A DNA stretch of 64,000 nt from JAABTH01 sp964492615 (GCA_964492615.1 CAZBKZ010000006.1:31542-95541), one strand, 5' to 3'. Counted from the first letter of the stretch, positions 26,471-35,174 are shown. Made by a program: numbers and translations. The notes: generated by a model not told the origin, from the letters alone.

Positions 26471-28040
26471 AATCCCTGAAAAGCGGGTGAGCCCGGGTCG
26501 GGCGCGATTTAAACTCGGGATGAAACTGGACCGCCAGAAACCAGGGATGATCTTTCAGTTCAATCATTTCAACCAGATCATCCTGACGGTTATAACCGCT
26601 GAATATCATTCCGGCCTCTTCCAATAATTTGATATAACTGTTATTAAATTCGTACCTGTGGCGATGCCTTTCTGAAATTTCTTCCTGTTTATAAGCTTTT
26701 TCCGCCAGGGTACCCTTTTTTATCGTACAGGGATATGCGCCAAGCCGCAGCGTTCCTCCAATACGGGTATTATCTTTTTGCCCGGGCAGGTAATCGATTA
26801 CCGGGTCAGGTGTATCTGAATCGAATTCAGTGCTATTCGCTTCACTAATACCGGCAACATTACGGGCAAACTCAATTACAGCGCACTGCATACCGAGACA
26901 GAGGCCGAGAAAAGGTATTTGGTTATCGCGGGCCGTACGTACAGCTTCAATTTTACCTTCAATTCCTCTCTCGCCAAACCCTCCCGGCACCAGAATTCCA
27001 TCAACTTCGTTCAGTATATTACCGGCTTTCCCCTGCTCAATATCCTCGGCCTGAACCAGCACAGTATTAACTTTTACATTGTGTTCCATTCCGGCATGAT
27101 CCAGGGCGGCATTAATACTGATGTAGGCATCGGGAAGGGCTATATACTTGCCGACTAGAGCAACAGATACTTCTGCCTGCAAACTCTTGGCCTGCTCAAC
27201 CATATTCCCCCATTGAGACATATCTCCGGGCCCGCACGCGAGGTTAAGCTTATTTACAACCATCTGGTCAAGATTCTGTTCCCTGAGCAGCTGGGGTACT
27301 TCATAAATTATGTCAGTGTCAATATTTTCAACAACCTCTTCCGGCTGAACGTTGCAGAAAAGAGCTATTTTTCTTTTCAGATCATCACCAAGATGCTGTT
27401 CAGTCCGGCAAACTATCAAATCAGGCTGTATACCGATTGAGCGCAATTCCTTTACACTATGCTGTGTCGGCTTGGTTTTTAGCTCACCAGACATGCGTAA
27501 AAAGGGAACCAGCGTCACATGAATGAACAATACATTTTCCCAGCCAATCTCATACCGTAGCTGGCGAATGGCCTCCAAGAAAGGCAGGCTTTCAATATCG
27601 CCCACAGTTCCGCCAATTTCGGTAATAACCAGGTCAAGATCACTTTGCTGCTCGGCCTTGGTAACACATTTTTTAATTTGATCAGTAATATGGGGAATTA
27701 CCTGGACTGTATTGCCATTATATAAACCATCCCGCTCACCTTCAATTACTGACCAGTAGATCTTTCCGGCAGTAACATTATTGTTGCGAGTTAAATGTTC
27801 ATCAATAAAACGTTCATAGTGCCCCAGATCAAGATCCGTTTCCGCCCCATCTTCAGTGACAAAAACCTCTCCGTGCTGGTAAGGGCTCATAGTTCCGGGA
27901 TCGTAATTGATGTAGGGATCAAACTTTTGGATGGTTAGTTTAAGACCTCTGTTTTTCAACAAGCAGCCGAGAGATGCCGCTGTGATACCTTTACCCAGAG
28001 ATGACACAACTCCGCCGGTAATAAAAATGTACTTTGCCAT
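26427..28040 (-). CDS. pyrG: CTP synthase
   Basis: Aminates UTP to CTP with glutamine and ATP. The 537 residues comprise an amidoligase domain with the N-terminal P-loop FITGGVVSSLGKGI and ITEIGGTVGDIESLPFLEAIRQ region, and a C-terminal class I amidotransferase with PGGFGERG, the nucleophile in GLCLGMQ and the VQFHPEF motif. ATG follows AAGGGGG. In many Firmicutes pyrG is attenuated through a G-rich transcript start; no such leader hairpin was clear here. Confidence 0.97.
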   Translation of the reverse strand: MAKYIFITGGVVSSLGKGITAASLGCLLKNRGLKLTIQKFDPYINYDPGTMSPYQHGEVFVTEDGAETDLDLGHYERFIDEHLTRNNNVTAGKIYWSVIEGERDGLYNGNTVQVIPHITDQIKKCVTKAEQQSDLDLVITEIGGTVGDIESLPFLEAIRQLRYEIGWENVLFIHVTLVPFLRMSGELKTKPTQHSVKELRSIGIQPDLIVCRTEQHLGDDLKRKIALFCNVQPEEVVENIDTDIIYEVPQLLREQNLDQMVVNKLNLACGPGDMSQWGNMVEQAKSLQAEVSVALVGKYIALPDAYISINAALDHAGMEHNVKVNTVLVQAEDIEQGKAGNILNEVDGILVPGGFGERGIEGKIEAVRTARDNQIPFLGLCLGMQCAVIEFARNVAGISEANSTEFDSDTPDPVIDYLPGQKDNTRIGGTLRLGAYPCTIKKGTLAEKAYKQEEISERHRHRYEFNNSYIKLLEEAGMIFSGYNRQDDLVEMIELKDHPWFLAVQFHPEFKSRPTRAHPLFRDFIGAAIKRQKSRGC

Positions 28041-28103
28041 AAGCGCCCCCTTGCTGCTAATTGTAAAATTTACCTGTCAGCAACTGCTGCAGTTGGAACT
28101 GCT

Positions 28104-28286
28104 TCACCCACCACAGCCCGAGGAGGCAGTTCCGCCGCCGGTGGAACTCTTTCCGGTTCGGAAAGATGATATAACCCTGGGTGATTCTTTTCCGCAGGCT
28201 GGGCACCTGACTTTGTCAACAGAACCGCTGCAAAGCTCTTCAAACTTTTTGTTGCAATCGGAGCAAAAAAATTCGTAAAGTGGCAA
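28104..28286 (-). CDS. FmdB-type zinc-ribbon protein
   Basis: A 60-residue protein with the FmdB pattern: PLYEFFCSDCNKKFE at the N-terminus, a CPAC knuckle, then a Ser/Gly-rich tail ending SGCGG. An ATG six codons upstream exists, but the GGAGGAGGTG ribosome site is formed by that stretch, so translation should begin at TTG 28286; this also gives the normal family N-terminus. FmdB-like proteins are putative regulators or zinc carriers of unknown role. Confidence 0.82.
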   Translation of the reverse strand: MPLYEFFCSDCNKKFEELCSGSVDKVRCPACGKESPRVISSFRTGKSSTGGGTASSGCGG

Positions 28287-28330
28287 AACTGCACCTCCTC
28301 CCATTTATTGTACAGCCGCCAGGCGGCTAA

Positions 28331-28423
28331 CTAGGTCCGGCCCTTCAACCTCTTTCTTTTCTTGGCCCGTCTTCTCTTCTTACGCTGTCTTTTAAGCTGC
28401 TTACGTGTTTTTTCTTTAGCCAT
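28331..28423 (-). CDS. 30-residue, extremely basic peptide
   Basis: A short reading frame: ATG at 28423, TAG at 28331. Nineteen of its 30 residues are Lys or Arg, in runs such as RQRKKRRRAKKRKR. It is preceded by AAAGGAGGGTAAGG and by a TATAAT at 28479-28484 on the same strand. The composition resembles tiny ribosome-associated or nucleic-acid-binding proteins. I cannot assign it to a family. The high charge makes a chance open frame unlikely but not impossible. Confidence 0.6.
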   Translation of the reverse strand: MAKEKTRKQLKRQRKKRRRAKKRKRLKGRT

Positions 28424-28694
28424 AGTCTGAACCTTACCCTCCTTTACGTAACATCAAAACAAAAAAAACCTACCTGTTATTATATCATTGCTTACCAAGT
28501 GAAAAAAGGGTAATTTTCACTATAGATAACTATGGTAGATAAATATGAAGTTAAAAACAAAATTATTTTATTTAAAATGAATGAAAAAAGCAAGAGACAT
28601 AGAATATAGATTATTAAACGAAAGAAACTGGCCTTCCGGAAAATGAACCGGGCCGCTAAATTACACAATATAAATATCCAGGAGGAACTACCCT
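28424..28694. other. AT-rich divergent intergenic region before nrdJ
   Basis: It holds a minus-strand TATAAT (28479-28484) for the basic peptide, a weak GTGAAAA/TTTTCAC inverted repeat near 28499-28520, and a GGAGGA ribosome site for nrdJ. ACACAATATA near 28663 resembles half of an NrdR box, but the second half is poor. Nothing else is seen. Confidence 0.4.
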
Positions 28695-31600
28695 ATGAAT
28701 TTAAGTCAAAATGCCCTTATTACCTACGAAAAACGTTACCTGATCAAGGATGAAAAAGGCAATCCCGTGGAAACGCCGGAAGACCTGCTGCGCCGGGTAT
28801 CCGCCAACATTGCTTCAATAGATAAAAACTACGGCAGTGACGAGCAGGCTGTAAAGGACCGGGAAGATAGCTTTTATAATATGTTAGCTCAAGCATTTTT
28901 CATGCCTAATTCCCCGACTCTGATGAATGCCGGACGTGAACTTCAGCAGTTGAGTGCCTGCTTTGTCCTGCCACTTGAAGACAGCATGGAAGGAATATTT
29001 ACTGCTCTGAAGAATATGGCTTTGGTCCAGAAAACCGGTGGTGGTACAGGCTTTGCATTTGATCGTCTCCGTCCCAGTAATGACCTGGTTAAATCAACAA
29101 ACGGCGTGGCCAGCGGCCCCCTCTCTTTTTTAAAAATATTTGATGCAGCTACAGAAGCAGTTAAGCAGGGTGGAACAAGACGGGGAGCAAATATGGGCTC
29201 CTTGAGATATAATCACCCCAATATTATCGATTTTATTGTCTGTAAAGAAAATGAAGATGAGATCACCAACTTTAACCTTTCTGTCACTGTCTCCGATGAA
29301 TTCATGCGCAAAGCAATTGGCGAAGATCCCGAATATATGTATAGCCTGATTAACCCACGGACAAATCAGGAATACTGCGACCCTGAAACGGGAGAACCGA
29401 TCAGGCTTGATGCCAGGGAGGTTTTCGATCTAATCGTCCAGAAAGCATGGGCTAAAGGCGATCCGGGTATCATCTTCATTGACCAGATGAATCGTTACAA
29501 CCCCACTCCGCAGGTTGGGCATTATGAAACTACCAATCCTTGCGTATCGGGAGACACCTTTGTCACTACTTCTGAAGGGCCAAGACAGGTAAAAGAGCTG
29601 ATTGGCAGGAAAGCCAACCTGATCATAAATGGCAAGGAGTATGCAACTACAGAAGAAGGCTTTTTCTCAACCGGCATTAAACCGCTTTTTTCAATTGTCA
29701 CTAAAGAGGGTTATCGTCTAACAGCTACCGCCGACCATCCTGTGCTCAGGGTTAAAAGGAAAACCAGGTACAAACTGGAAAGTGAATGGGCTAATACATC
29801 CAACCTTAAGCCAGGCGACGAAATCATTTTAAATGATCATCGTGAATTTAAAGGTTGGCCGGGTCTTTATGGAGAAAAGGAAGGCTATTTAATGGGCCTG
29901 TTAATCGGCGATGGCACCTTAAAGCAAGACAAAGCCCTGCTTTCCGCCTGGCCCGATCAGTCCGAAGATGGCATTGTATGCGCTGCTGAAGAGGCAGCCT
30001 TCAGCTTGCCCCACCGCAGTGATTTTGAAGGCTTTTGGAAGGTATCCGGGCGAAACGAATATAGAATGAGCCTTGCTGCAATCAAGGAAATTGCTTTGGC
30101 TTTAGGCATGACCCCCGGAAACAAAGCCATTACTCCTTACCTGGAAACACATACTTCGTCAAATTTTTACAAGGGCATGCTTAAAGGTTTCTTTGATGCA
30201 GACGGATCACTGCAGGGCAACCAGCATAAAGGCATCTCAATTCGCCTGGCTCAGAGTAACCTGGAAAGACTTGAAGCTGTGCAAAGAATGCTGGCCCGTT
30301 TCGGGATCGTCTCCAGAATATACAAGAACAGGCGTAATAAACAGCTAACCAAATTGCCTGACAATAACCAGGGCAGCGCCTTTTATGAAACTAAGCCGCA
30401 GCATGAGCTTATAATAACCAGGGATAATTTGGCAGTTTATGCCGAAAAGATCGGTTTCAGCGACAGATCGAAAGCTGATAAATTGAAAAACGCCCTTGCT
30501 ACATACTGCCGCAGTCTTAACCGGGAACGCTTTTTAGCCACCATTGATTCGGTAAATTCTGCAGGACAGGAGACTGTATATGATGTTCAGGTTCCCGGTA
30601 TTAATGCCTTCGATGCTAACGGATTAGTGGTGCATAACTGCGGAGAACAGCCCCTTTTACCTTACGAAGCCTGCTGCCTGGGATCTATTAACCTGGGCAA
30701 AATGGTTACTGCCGACGGTAAAATCGACTGGGACAACATGAAAAAAACCATCAGGACAGCTGTCCGTTTCCTGGATAATGTGATAGACGCCAGTAATTAC
30801 GTAATTCCTGAAATAGCCAAGATGCACAGGGAAGGCAACCGCAAAATCGGTCTTGGCATTATGGGCTGGCACGACATGCTGGTCAGGCTGGGTATTCGCT
30901 ATGACAGCGAAAAAGCAATTAAAACAGCTGAAGAAGTTATGAAATTTATTAATCAAGAAGCAAAGGAAGAATCCGTTCTTCTTGCCGGAGAAAGAGGCAC
31001 TTTCCCCAATTTTGAGAAAAGCATTTACGACAACGGCAAAAAAGAAGACCGGGTTCGTAATGCCACCCGCACCACCATAGCTCCTACCGGAACAATATCA
31101 ATCCTGGCCGGGGCCAGCAGCGGTATCGAACCATATTTCAGCATCGCCTTTACCAGAAAAAATATTCTAGGCGGTCTGGAACTACCCGAAGTTAATCCTG
31201 TATTTCTTGAAATTGCCCGTGAAGAAGGTTTTTACAGCGAAGAGCTGATTCTTGAAATCGCCCGTAGTGGTAAAATACCGGCTAATGCGGAAATCCCACA
31301 AAAATATAAGGATTTATTTAAAACAGCAATGGAAATTGATTTCAAATGGCACGTTCGACACCAGGCTGCCTTCCAGAAATATACCGATAATGCCGTCAGC
31401 AAAACAATAAACCTTGAACAGGATGCAACTGCCGATGACGTTAAGAATGCCTATATCCTGGCCTGGCAATCCGGGTGTAAAGGCATTACCATATACCGTG
31501 ACAGCTCACGCACCAAACAGGTTTTAAATGTGGGTGATGGAGAAAAAGACGATACAATTAAACCAACCAAACGGCCTAAAACTCTAAGTGGCCATACCAC

Positions 31601-32012
31601 AAGTATCCGCACAGCCCTGGGCAACCTCTTTGTTACTGTAAATACATCGGATGGAAAACCGTTTGAAATCTTTGCCCAGATTGGTAAAGCCGGGAGCGAT
31701 GTTGTTGCCTTTACTGAAGCTATTGCGCGTTTAATTTCTCTCGCCCTGCGCTGCGGAGTAAGCGTAGATGAAATAGTCACCCAGCTAGAGGGCATCGGTG
31801 GTGCGCGCTCAGTGGGGTTTGGGCCAAACAGGATTATGAGTGTACCCGATGCTATCGGGCAGACTCTCCGCAAGCTGGCCGCTGCCGATACCGATGCAGA
31901 ACAGGTCAATGGCAATCACCAGTTGGAAATTTGCCCCGATTGCGGCACCTGCGCCCTGATCAGGGCTGAGGGATGTTTAAAATGTGAAGCCTGTGGGTTT
32001 AGCGAATGCTAA
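28695..32012 (+). CDS. nrdJ: Adenosylcobalamin-dependent (class II) ribonucleotide reductase with intein
   Basis: Reduces ribonucleotides to deoxyribonucleotides using B12, independent of oxygen. The precursor is 1105 residues; after removal of a 366-residue intein the enzyme is 739. Conserved parts include LMNAGRELQQLSACFVLP with an active-site Cys, KTGGGTGFAFD, and TNP/CGEQPL, where the Cys following the intein matches the thiyl-radical cysteine. PTGTISILAG follows, then a TSCPD-type domain (about 965-1040) and a C-terminal zinc ribbon (CPDC...CEAC). ATG follows AGGAGGA. No class I or III reductase is nearby. Confidence 0.95.
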   Translation: MNLSQNALITYEKRYLIKDEKGNPVETPEDLLRRVSANIASIDKNYGSDEQAVKDREDSFYNMLAQAFFMPNSPTLMNAGRELQQLSACFVLPLEDSMEGIFTALKNMALVQKTGGGTGFAFDRLRPSNDLVKSTNGVASGPLSFLKIFDAATEAVKQGGTRRGANMGSLRYNHPNIIDFIVCKENEDEITNFNLSVTVSDEFMRKAIGEDPEYMYSLINPRTNQEYCDPETGEPIRLDAREVFDLIVQKAWAKGDPGIIFIDQMNRYNPTPQVGHYETTNPCVSGDTFVTTSEGPRQVKELIGRKANLIINGKEYATTEEGFFSTGIKPLFSIVTKEGYRLTATADHPVLRVKRKTRYKLESEWANTSNLKPGDEIILNDHREFKGWPGLYGEKEGYLMGLLIGDGTLKQDKALLSAWPDQSEDGIVCAAEEAAFSLPHRSDFEGFWKVSGRNEYRMSLAAIKEIALALGMTPGNKAITPYLETHTSSNFYKGMLKGFFDADGSLQGNQHKGISIRLAQSNLERLEAVQRMLARFGIVSRIYKNRRNKQLTKLPDNNQGSAFYETKPQHELIITRDNLAVYAEKIGFSDRSKADKLKNALATYCRSLNRERFLATIDSVNSAGQETVYDVQVPGINAFDANGLVVHNCGEQPLLPYEACCLGSINLGKMVTADGKIDWDNMKKTIRTAVRFLDNVIDASNYVIPEIAKMHREGNRKIGLGIMGWHDMLVRLGIRYDSEKAIKTAEEVMKFINQEAKEESVLLAGERGTFPNFEKSIYDNGKKEDRVRNATRTTIAPTGTISILAGASSGIEPYFSIAFTRKNILGGLELPEVNPVFLEIAREEGFYSEELILEIARSGKIPANAEIPQKYKDLFKTAMEIDFKWHVRHQAAFQKYTDNAVSKTINLEQDATADDVKNAYILAWQSGCKGITIYRDSSRTKQVLNVGDGEKDDTIKPTKRPKTLSGHTTSIRTALGNLFVTVNTSDGKPFEIFAQIGKAGSDVVAFTEAIARLISLALRCGVSVDEIVTQLEGIGGARSVGFGPNRIMSVPDAIGQTLRKLAAADTDAEQVNGNHQLEICPDCGTCALIRAEGCLKCEACGFSEC
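29541..30638 (+). mobile_element. LAGLIDADG-type intein inside nrdJ
   Basis: A 366-residue in-frame insertion from Cys283 to Asn648 of the precursor. Block A begins CVSGDTFV. Block B has TADH at intein residues 63-66. Two endonuclease motifs are LMGLLIGDGTL (117-127) and LKGFFDADGSL (214-224). The C-terminal blocks are VYDVQVPG and NGLVVHN, and the next extein residue is Cys. All splicing residues (Cys1, block-B His, penultimate His, terminal Asn, Cys+1) and the two Asp of the endonuclease are present, so splicing and possibly homing activity look intact. Confidence 0.95.
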
Positions 32013-32092
32013 AGTATGCCGATAATAAATATTAACAGTACTTTATATACGTTGCCTTGATAGCAATAGACCCGGAAAGGCAGGGGAATGTC

Positions 32093-32539
32093 ATGCTTGT
32101 TAAAGATTGTATGACTACAAAGGTAGTATCGGTTAAACCCGATATGAAAATTTCAAATGCTGCAAAAATGATGATCGATTATCGTATCAGCGGTTTACCG
32201 GTCACGGATGACAATAACCGGGTCATATCAATGATCACTAAATCAGATATTGTTCAATTAACCCTTCCTTCAGCTCTTAAACGCACAGGAAGCGATAATC
32301 CAACATTAATACCGGATGTAAATAAATACCTTGCCCGTCTGAATGAAGTGGCTCTAAAAGAAGTTAGCCTTTTAATGACCAAGAAACATCTTCATACAGC
32401 CAGATCTGACATGACTGTTTCAGAAGCAGCAGTCTTGATGTATGCTAATGATATCAGGAGATTGCCTGTAGTCGACGATAACGGAGAATTAATTGGTATT
32501 ATATCTTATTCAGATATTGCTGCCATCATTGCCGAATAA
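32093..32539 (+). CDS. Tandem CBS-domain protein
   Basis: A 148-residue cytoplasmic protein made of two CBS units (about 1-60 and 82-148), each with an SDI(V/A) helix end (TKSDIVQL and SYSDIAAI). Paired CBS domains form a Bateman module that binds adenine nucleotides. The first unit begins MLVKDCMT, like stand-alone CBS proteins of Firmicutes. ATG at 32093 is behind CAGGGGA; a TTG twelve codons earlier is less likely. It is 80 bases downstream of nrdJ and might be co-transcribed. Confidence 0.88.
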   Translation: MLVKDCMTTKVVSVKPDMKISNAAKMMIDYRISGLPVTDDNNRVISMITKSDIVQLTLPSALKRTGSDNPTLIPDVNKYLARLNEVALKEVSLLMTKKHLHTARSDMTVSEAAVLMYANDIRRLPVVDDNGELIGIISYSDIAAIIAE

Positions 32540-32613
32540 AGCTAACTGATGTTTGCGCTCAGTTTTAGAAACCGGGCAACACAATTGAATCGCACCAGGA
32601 GGAGGCTAAAAAA

Positions 32614-32799
32614 ATGCTAATACTAAACCTCTATATCCCCACGGGAATTATAGTGGCCATTGTTGCCATATTCCTTTTTAGCTGTGGTTTTATTGCCGGA
32701 TATTGCTTTGGCAGCCTTGCAGCTTCTGATAATAGAAAAACATCTTCAAGCAAACATAAAGATAGACCCAGGGGAAAAGTTAGCACAGCTGACGAATAG
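32614..32799 (+). CDS. Small single-pass membrane protein
   Basis: A 61-residue protein with one hydrophobic helix (about 9-36, rich in Ile/Val/Phe and with two Cys), followed by a Ser/Lys-rich hydrophilic tail. ATG is behind a strong AGGAGGAGG. The family is not recognised. A 19-bp palindrome follows 35 bases after the stop. Confidence 0.65.
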   Translation: MLILNLYIPTGIIVAIVAIFLFSCGFIAGYCFGSLAASDNRKTSSSKHKDRPRGKVSTADE

Positions 32800-32833
32800 A
32801 ACGGTTTGCCTCAGCGCCCTTCTGTCTTCTTTC

Positions 32834-32875
32834 AACATCAAAGTCAGGGTAGATTACTACCCTGACTTTGATGTT
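32834..32875 (+). terminator. Perfect 19-bp inverted repeat
   Basis: Bases 32834-32852 pair with 32857-32875 without mismatch around an ATTA loop. The stem is longer than most terminators and no T-run follows on the plus strand (ATCGGC), so it may be a transcript-end stabiliser or a leftover of a mobile hairpin rather than a true terminator. Confidence 0.55.
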
Positions 32876-33178
32876 ATCGGCAATAATAATGCTTTTACTG
32901 TAGGGTTTGGTTTATATCGAGTTTGACAGTATCAATCGAAAAATCAAGTTTGATTTAACAAGCTAAAACCGTTGTTCCAAGACCTAAATTAATTTGAAAA
33001 ATAGTGAAAGTTGAGATGTGAAAATAATTATTCTGAACCGGCCTTTATACAGGTTATTTTTTGGGTTAAATAAATTGCAAAAGTTTCTCAACAAAATCTA
33101 AAAAAAAGGAAATTTACAATTAGACGCAGAATTAAGAAAAATCAGGAATGAATATCTATCAGTCGAAGAGGTGATAAA
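32876..33178. other. AT-rich intergenic stretch
   Basis: About 300 bases with no open frame of note. TTGACA at about 32922 lacks a good -10 partner. Only the GAAGAGGTG ribosome site of the next gene is clear. Confidence 0.4.
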
Positions 33179-34165
33179 ATGGTTTATAGTAAAAAGATGA
33201 TAACAGAATTGAAGATAATTATCTTTTGGTTAGTTGTTATTATCACAACTATAGGAATCATTGCCGGTTGCGGCGAGTCGGAAACTGTTGCCATAACTCA
33301 AACTTATCAGGAAAATGAACGGGGCAATAGCGTAGGAAATATCAATAACAAGGGAGTTGCTGCTCGTCAAGGCGATTGGATCTATTACCAAAACGATGAT
33401 GATGTTTTTAATATTTATAAGATCAAAGCAGATGGCAGCGGCCATGAAAAAATAAACGATGATTACTCTCTCTATATTAATGTGGCAGGTGACTGGATTT
33501 ATTATAAAAACTTACTTGACGGTGGTAGTATTTATAAGATTAAAACGGACGGCAGCGGCCGTGAAAAAATAAATGACGAAGATTCTGACTATATCAATGT
33601 AGTCGGTGACTGGATCTATTACAGTAACTTCGATGACGGTAATAAGATATACAAGGTCCATACTGATGGCAGCGGCCGTGAAAAAATAAATGATGACGTC
33701 AACATCGATTATCTTAATGTAGTAGATGGCTGGATCTATTACGTAATTCGTAATGACGGTATAAATATTTATAAGATTAAAACAGATGGCAGTAGCCGTG
33801 AAAAAATAAATGACGAAGATTCTTTACATATTAATGTAGTCGGCGACTGGATTTATTTCGTAAGTATTGATTACAAATGGAATATTTATAGAATCAAGAC
33901 AGATGGCAGCAGCCTTGAAAAAATAAATGATGATAAATCCATTGATATAAACATAGTCGATGACTGGATCTATTACCGCAACTATAGTGATGCTGATAAA
34001 TTGTACAAGATCAAGACTGACGGCAGCGGGCGAGAGAAAATAAATGATGACGAATCCGTGGATAACAATGTAGTAGGTGATTGGATCTATTACAGCAACG
34101 GTAATGAAGACTTTAAGTTTTATCGTATAAAAACTGATGGTAGCGGGCGCGAAATAGTGCAATAA
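33179..34165 (+). CDS. Lipoprotein with seven-unit DUF5050-like propeller
   Basis: A 328-residue secreted lipoprotein. The signal peptide (about 10-30) ends in IIAGC, a lipobox whose Cys would be acylated. Residues about 50-328 hold seven repeats of about 38-45 residues, each with a DWIYY core and a YKIKTDGSGREKIND tail, suggesting a seven-bladed propeller. The N-terminal lead (GNINNKGVAARQGD) matches the lead of the propeller in the kinase at 15107-17206 (GNISNGGLAALQGD), so the two are homologous. The repeats are also nearly identical in DNA, so recent duplication is likely. More AT-rich than its neighbours. Confidence 0.85.
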   Translation: MVYSKKMITELKIIIFWLVVIITTIGIIAGCGESETVAITQTYQENERGNSVGNINNKGVAARQGDWIYYQNDDDVFNIYKIKADGSGHEKINDDYSLYINVAGDWIYYKNLLDGGSIYKIKTDGSGREKINDEDSDYINVVGDWIYYSNFDDGNKIYKVHTDGSGREKINDDVNIDYLNVVDGWIYYVIRNDGINIYKIKTDGSSREKINDEDSLHINVVGDWIYFVSIDYKWNIYRIKTDGSSLEKINDDKSIDINIVDDWIYYRNYSDADKLYKIKTDGSGREKINDDESVDNNVVGDWIYYSNGNEDFKFYRIKTDGSGREIVQ

Positions 34166-34235
34166 TATTTTTTATAAAGCAGTAAGGTCGGTTACACTAT
34201 TTGTATTTAGTGCCTTCAAGGGAGGTTCATTAAAA

Positions 34236-34550
34236 GTGCATTTTAAAGATCTGCAAATAGAGGATTTCGCAGGATTAGACCCTGACCCCCATCTATTTGA
34301 AGAGTGGAAAGAAGCAAAAGATTTAGAAAGACGCTATGCAATATTATTCTTCGGCTTAATAATTATTTTTATCGCAGCCCTATACTTAATTACCGGTAAT
34401 TTATTCATTCCTGGGTTCTTATTTTTTTTAGTAGTTCCCTTTTTAATCAGCAGGAAAGCAAATCGGCTTTCAAAAGAACTGGGAATTGATGCCCGAATGT
34501 ACGCTGATGCTTGGAAGAAAAGAGCAAGCATCATGAAATCTGGGCGATAA
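34236..34550 (+). CDS. Small two-helix membrane protein, unknown function
   Basis: A 104-residue protein starting at GTG behind AAGGGAGG. A charged N-terminus (about 1-34) is followed by two adjacent hydrophobic helices (about 35-53 and 57-72) and a basic C-terminal segment. It starts 70 bases after the propeller lipoprotein and could be in the same unit. No family is recognised. Confidence 0.62.
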   Translation: MHFKDLQIEDFAGLDPDPHLFEEWKEAKDLERRYAILFFGLIIIFIAALYLITGNLFIPGFLFFLVVPFLISRKANRLSKELGIDARMYADAWKKRASIMKSGR

Positions 34551-34662
34551 TAGTTCTGAAGGCAAACCTTTTATATAATGGCTCTCAGTAATTTTATCAA
34601 GATCATTTGTCTATGAAAAGCCACCCTGCAACAAATTCTACAGTCTTCGTAATAAACGAAAA

Positions 34663-34706
34663 AGAGATTGTTTCATCTGATACTAAATCACGATGACACA
34701 ATCTCT
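34663..34706 (-). terminator. Terminator of the five-tRNA operon
   Basis: On the minus strand AGAGATTGT pairs with ACAATCTCT, with an inner GATGA/TCATC stem, followed by TTTTCGTTTA. It lies 12 bases after tRNA-Leu. Confidence 0.82.
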
Positions 34707-34717
34707 AGAACTGGTAG

Positions 34718-34807
34718 TGGTGCCGGAGACCGGAATCGAACCGGTACGACCATGGTATGGCCGAGGGATTTTAAGTCCCTTGCGTCTGCCTGTTCCGCCA
34801 CTCCGGC
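34718..34807 (-). tRNA. tRNA-Leu (anticodon TAA)
   Basis: A 90-nt class II tRNA with a long variable arm. Anticodon stem AGGGA/TCCCT, loop CTTAAAA. Acceptor GCCGGAG/CTCCGGC, discriminator A, encoded CCA. Last of five co-directional tRNAs. Confidence 0.97.
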
Positions 34808-34813
34808 GAAATT

Positions 34814-34887
34814 TGGAGGCGACACCCGGATTCGAACCGGGGATGAAGGATTTGCAGTCCTCTGCCTTACCACTTGGCTATGTCGCC
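34814..34887 (-). tRNA. tRNA-Cys (anticodon GCA)
   Basis: Acceptor GGCGACA/TGTCGCC, anticodon stem AGGA/TCCT with loop CTGCAAA, discriminator T (read as U), encoded CCA. A U discriminator is the normal identity element of tRNA-Cys. Confidence 0.97.
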
Positions 34888-34895
34888 AAAAAAAA

Positions 34896-34970
34896 TGGAG
34901 CGGAAGACGAGATTCGAACTCGCGACCCTCGCCTTGGCAAGGCGATGCTCTACCACTGAGCTACTCCCGC
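34896..34970 (-). tRNA. tRNA-Gly (anticodon GCC)
   Basis: Acceptor GCGGGAG with CTTCCGC (one G-U type pair), anticodon stem CGCCT/AGGCG with loop containing GCC, discriminator T, encoded CCA. Confidence 0.97.
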
Positions 34971-34975
34971 ATACC

Positions 34976-35051
<76 letters not shown>

Positions 35052-35055
35052 ATTA

Positions 35056-35132
35056 TGGCGGAGCTGACGGGACTCGAACCCGCGGTCTTCGGCTTGACAG
35101 GCCGATATGTTAACCATCTACACCACAGCTCC
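35056..35132 (-). tRNA. tRNA-Asp (anticodon GTC)
   Basis: Acceptor GGAGCTG/CAGCTCC, anticodon stem TCGGC/GCCGA with loop CTGTCAA, discriminator G, encoded CCA. First tRNA of the operon. Confidence 0.97.
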
Positions 35133-35145
35133 ATGTGCATAGATA

Positions 35146-35174
35146 AGTATACAAAAGGCTTACCAAAAAGTCAA
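35146..35174 (-). promoter_or_regulatory. Promoter of the five-tRNA operon
   Basis: On the minus strand TTGACT (35169-35174), 17-base spacer, TATACT (35146-35151), 13 bases before tRNA-Asp. Confidence 0.85.

Noticed and set aside
28070..28294. 74-codon frame overlapping the FmdB-type gene
   Set aside because: The other frame has the zinc knuckles and the family N-terminus; this one has no recognisable features.
28655..28680. NrdR box before nrdJ
   Set aside because: Only one half-site (ACACAATATA) is recognisable; two adjacent full boxes would be expected.
33400..34160. Possible CRISPR-like DNA repeats
   Set aside because: The repeats are in frame, encode conserved protein units of about 40 residues and have no unique spacers.
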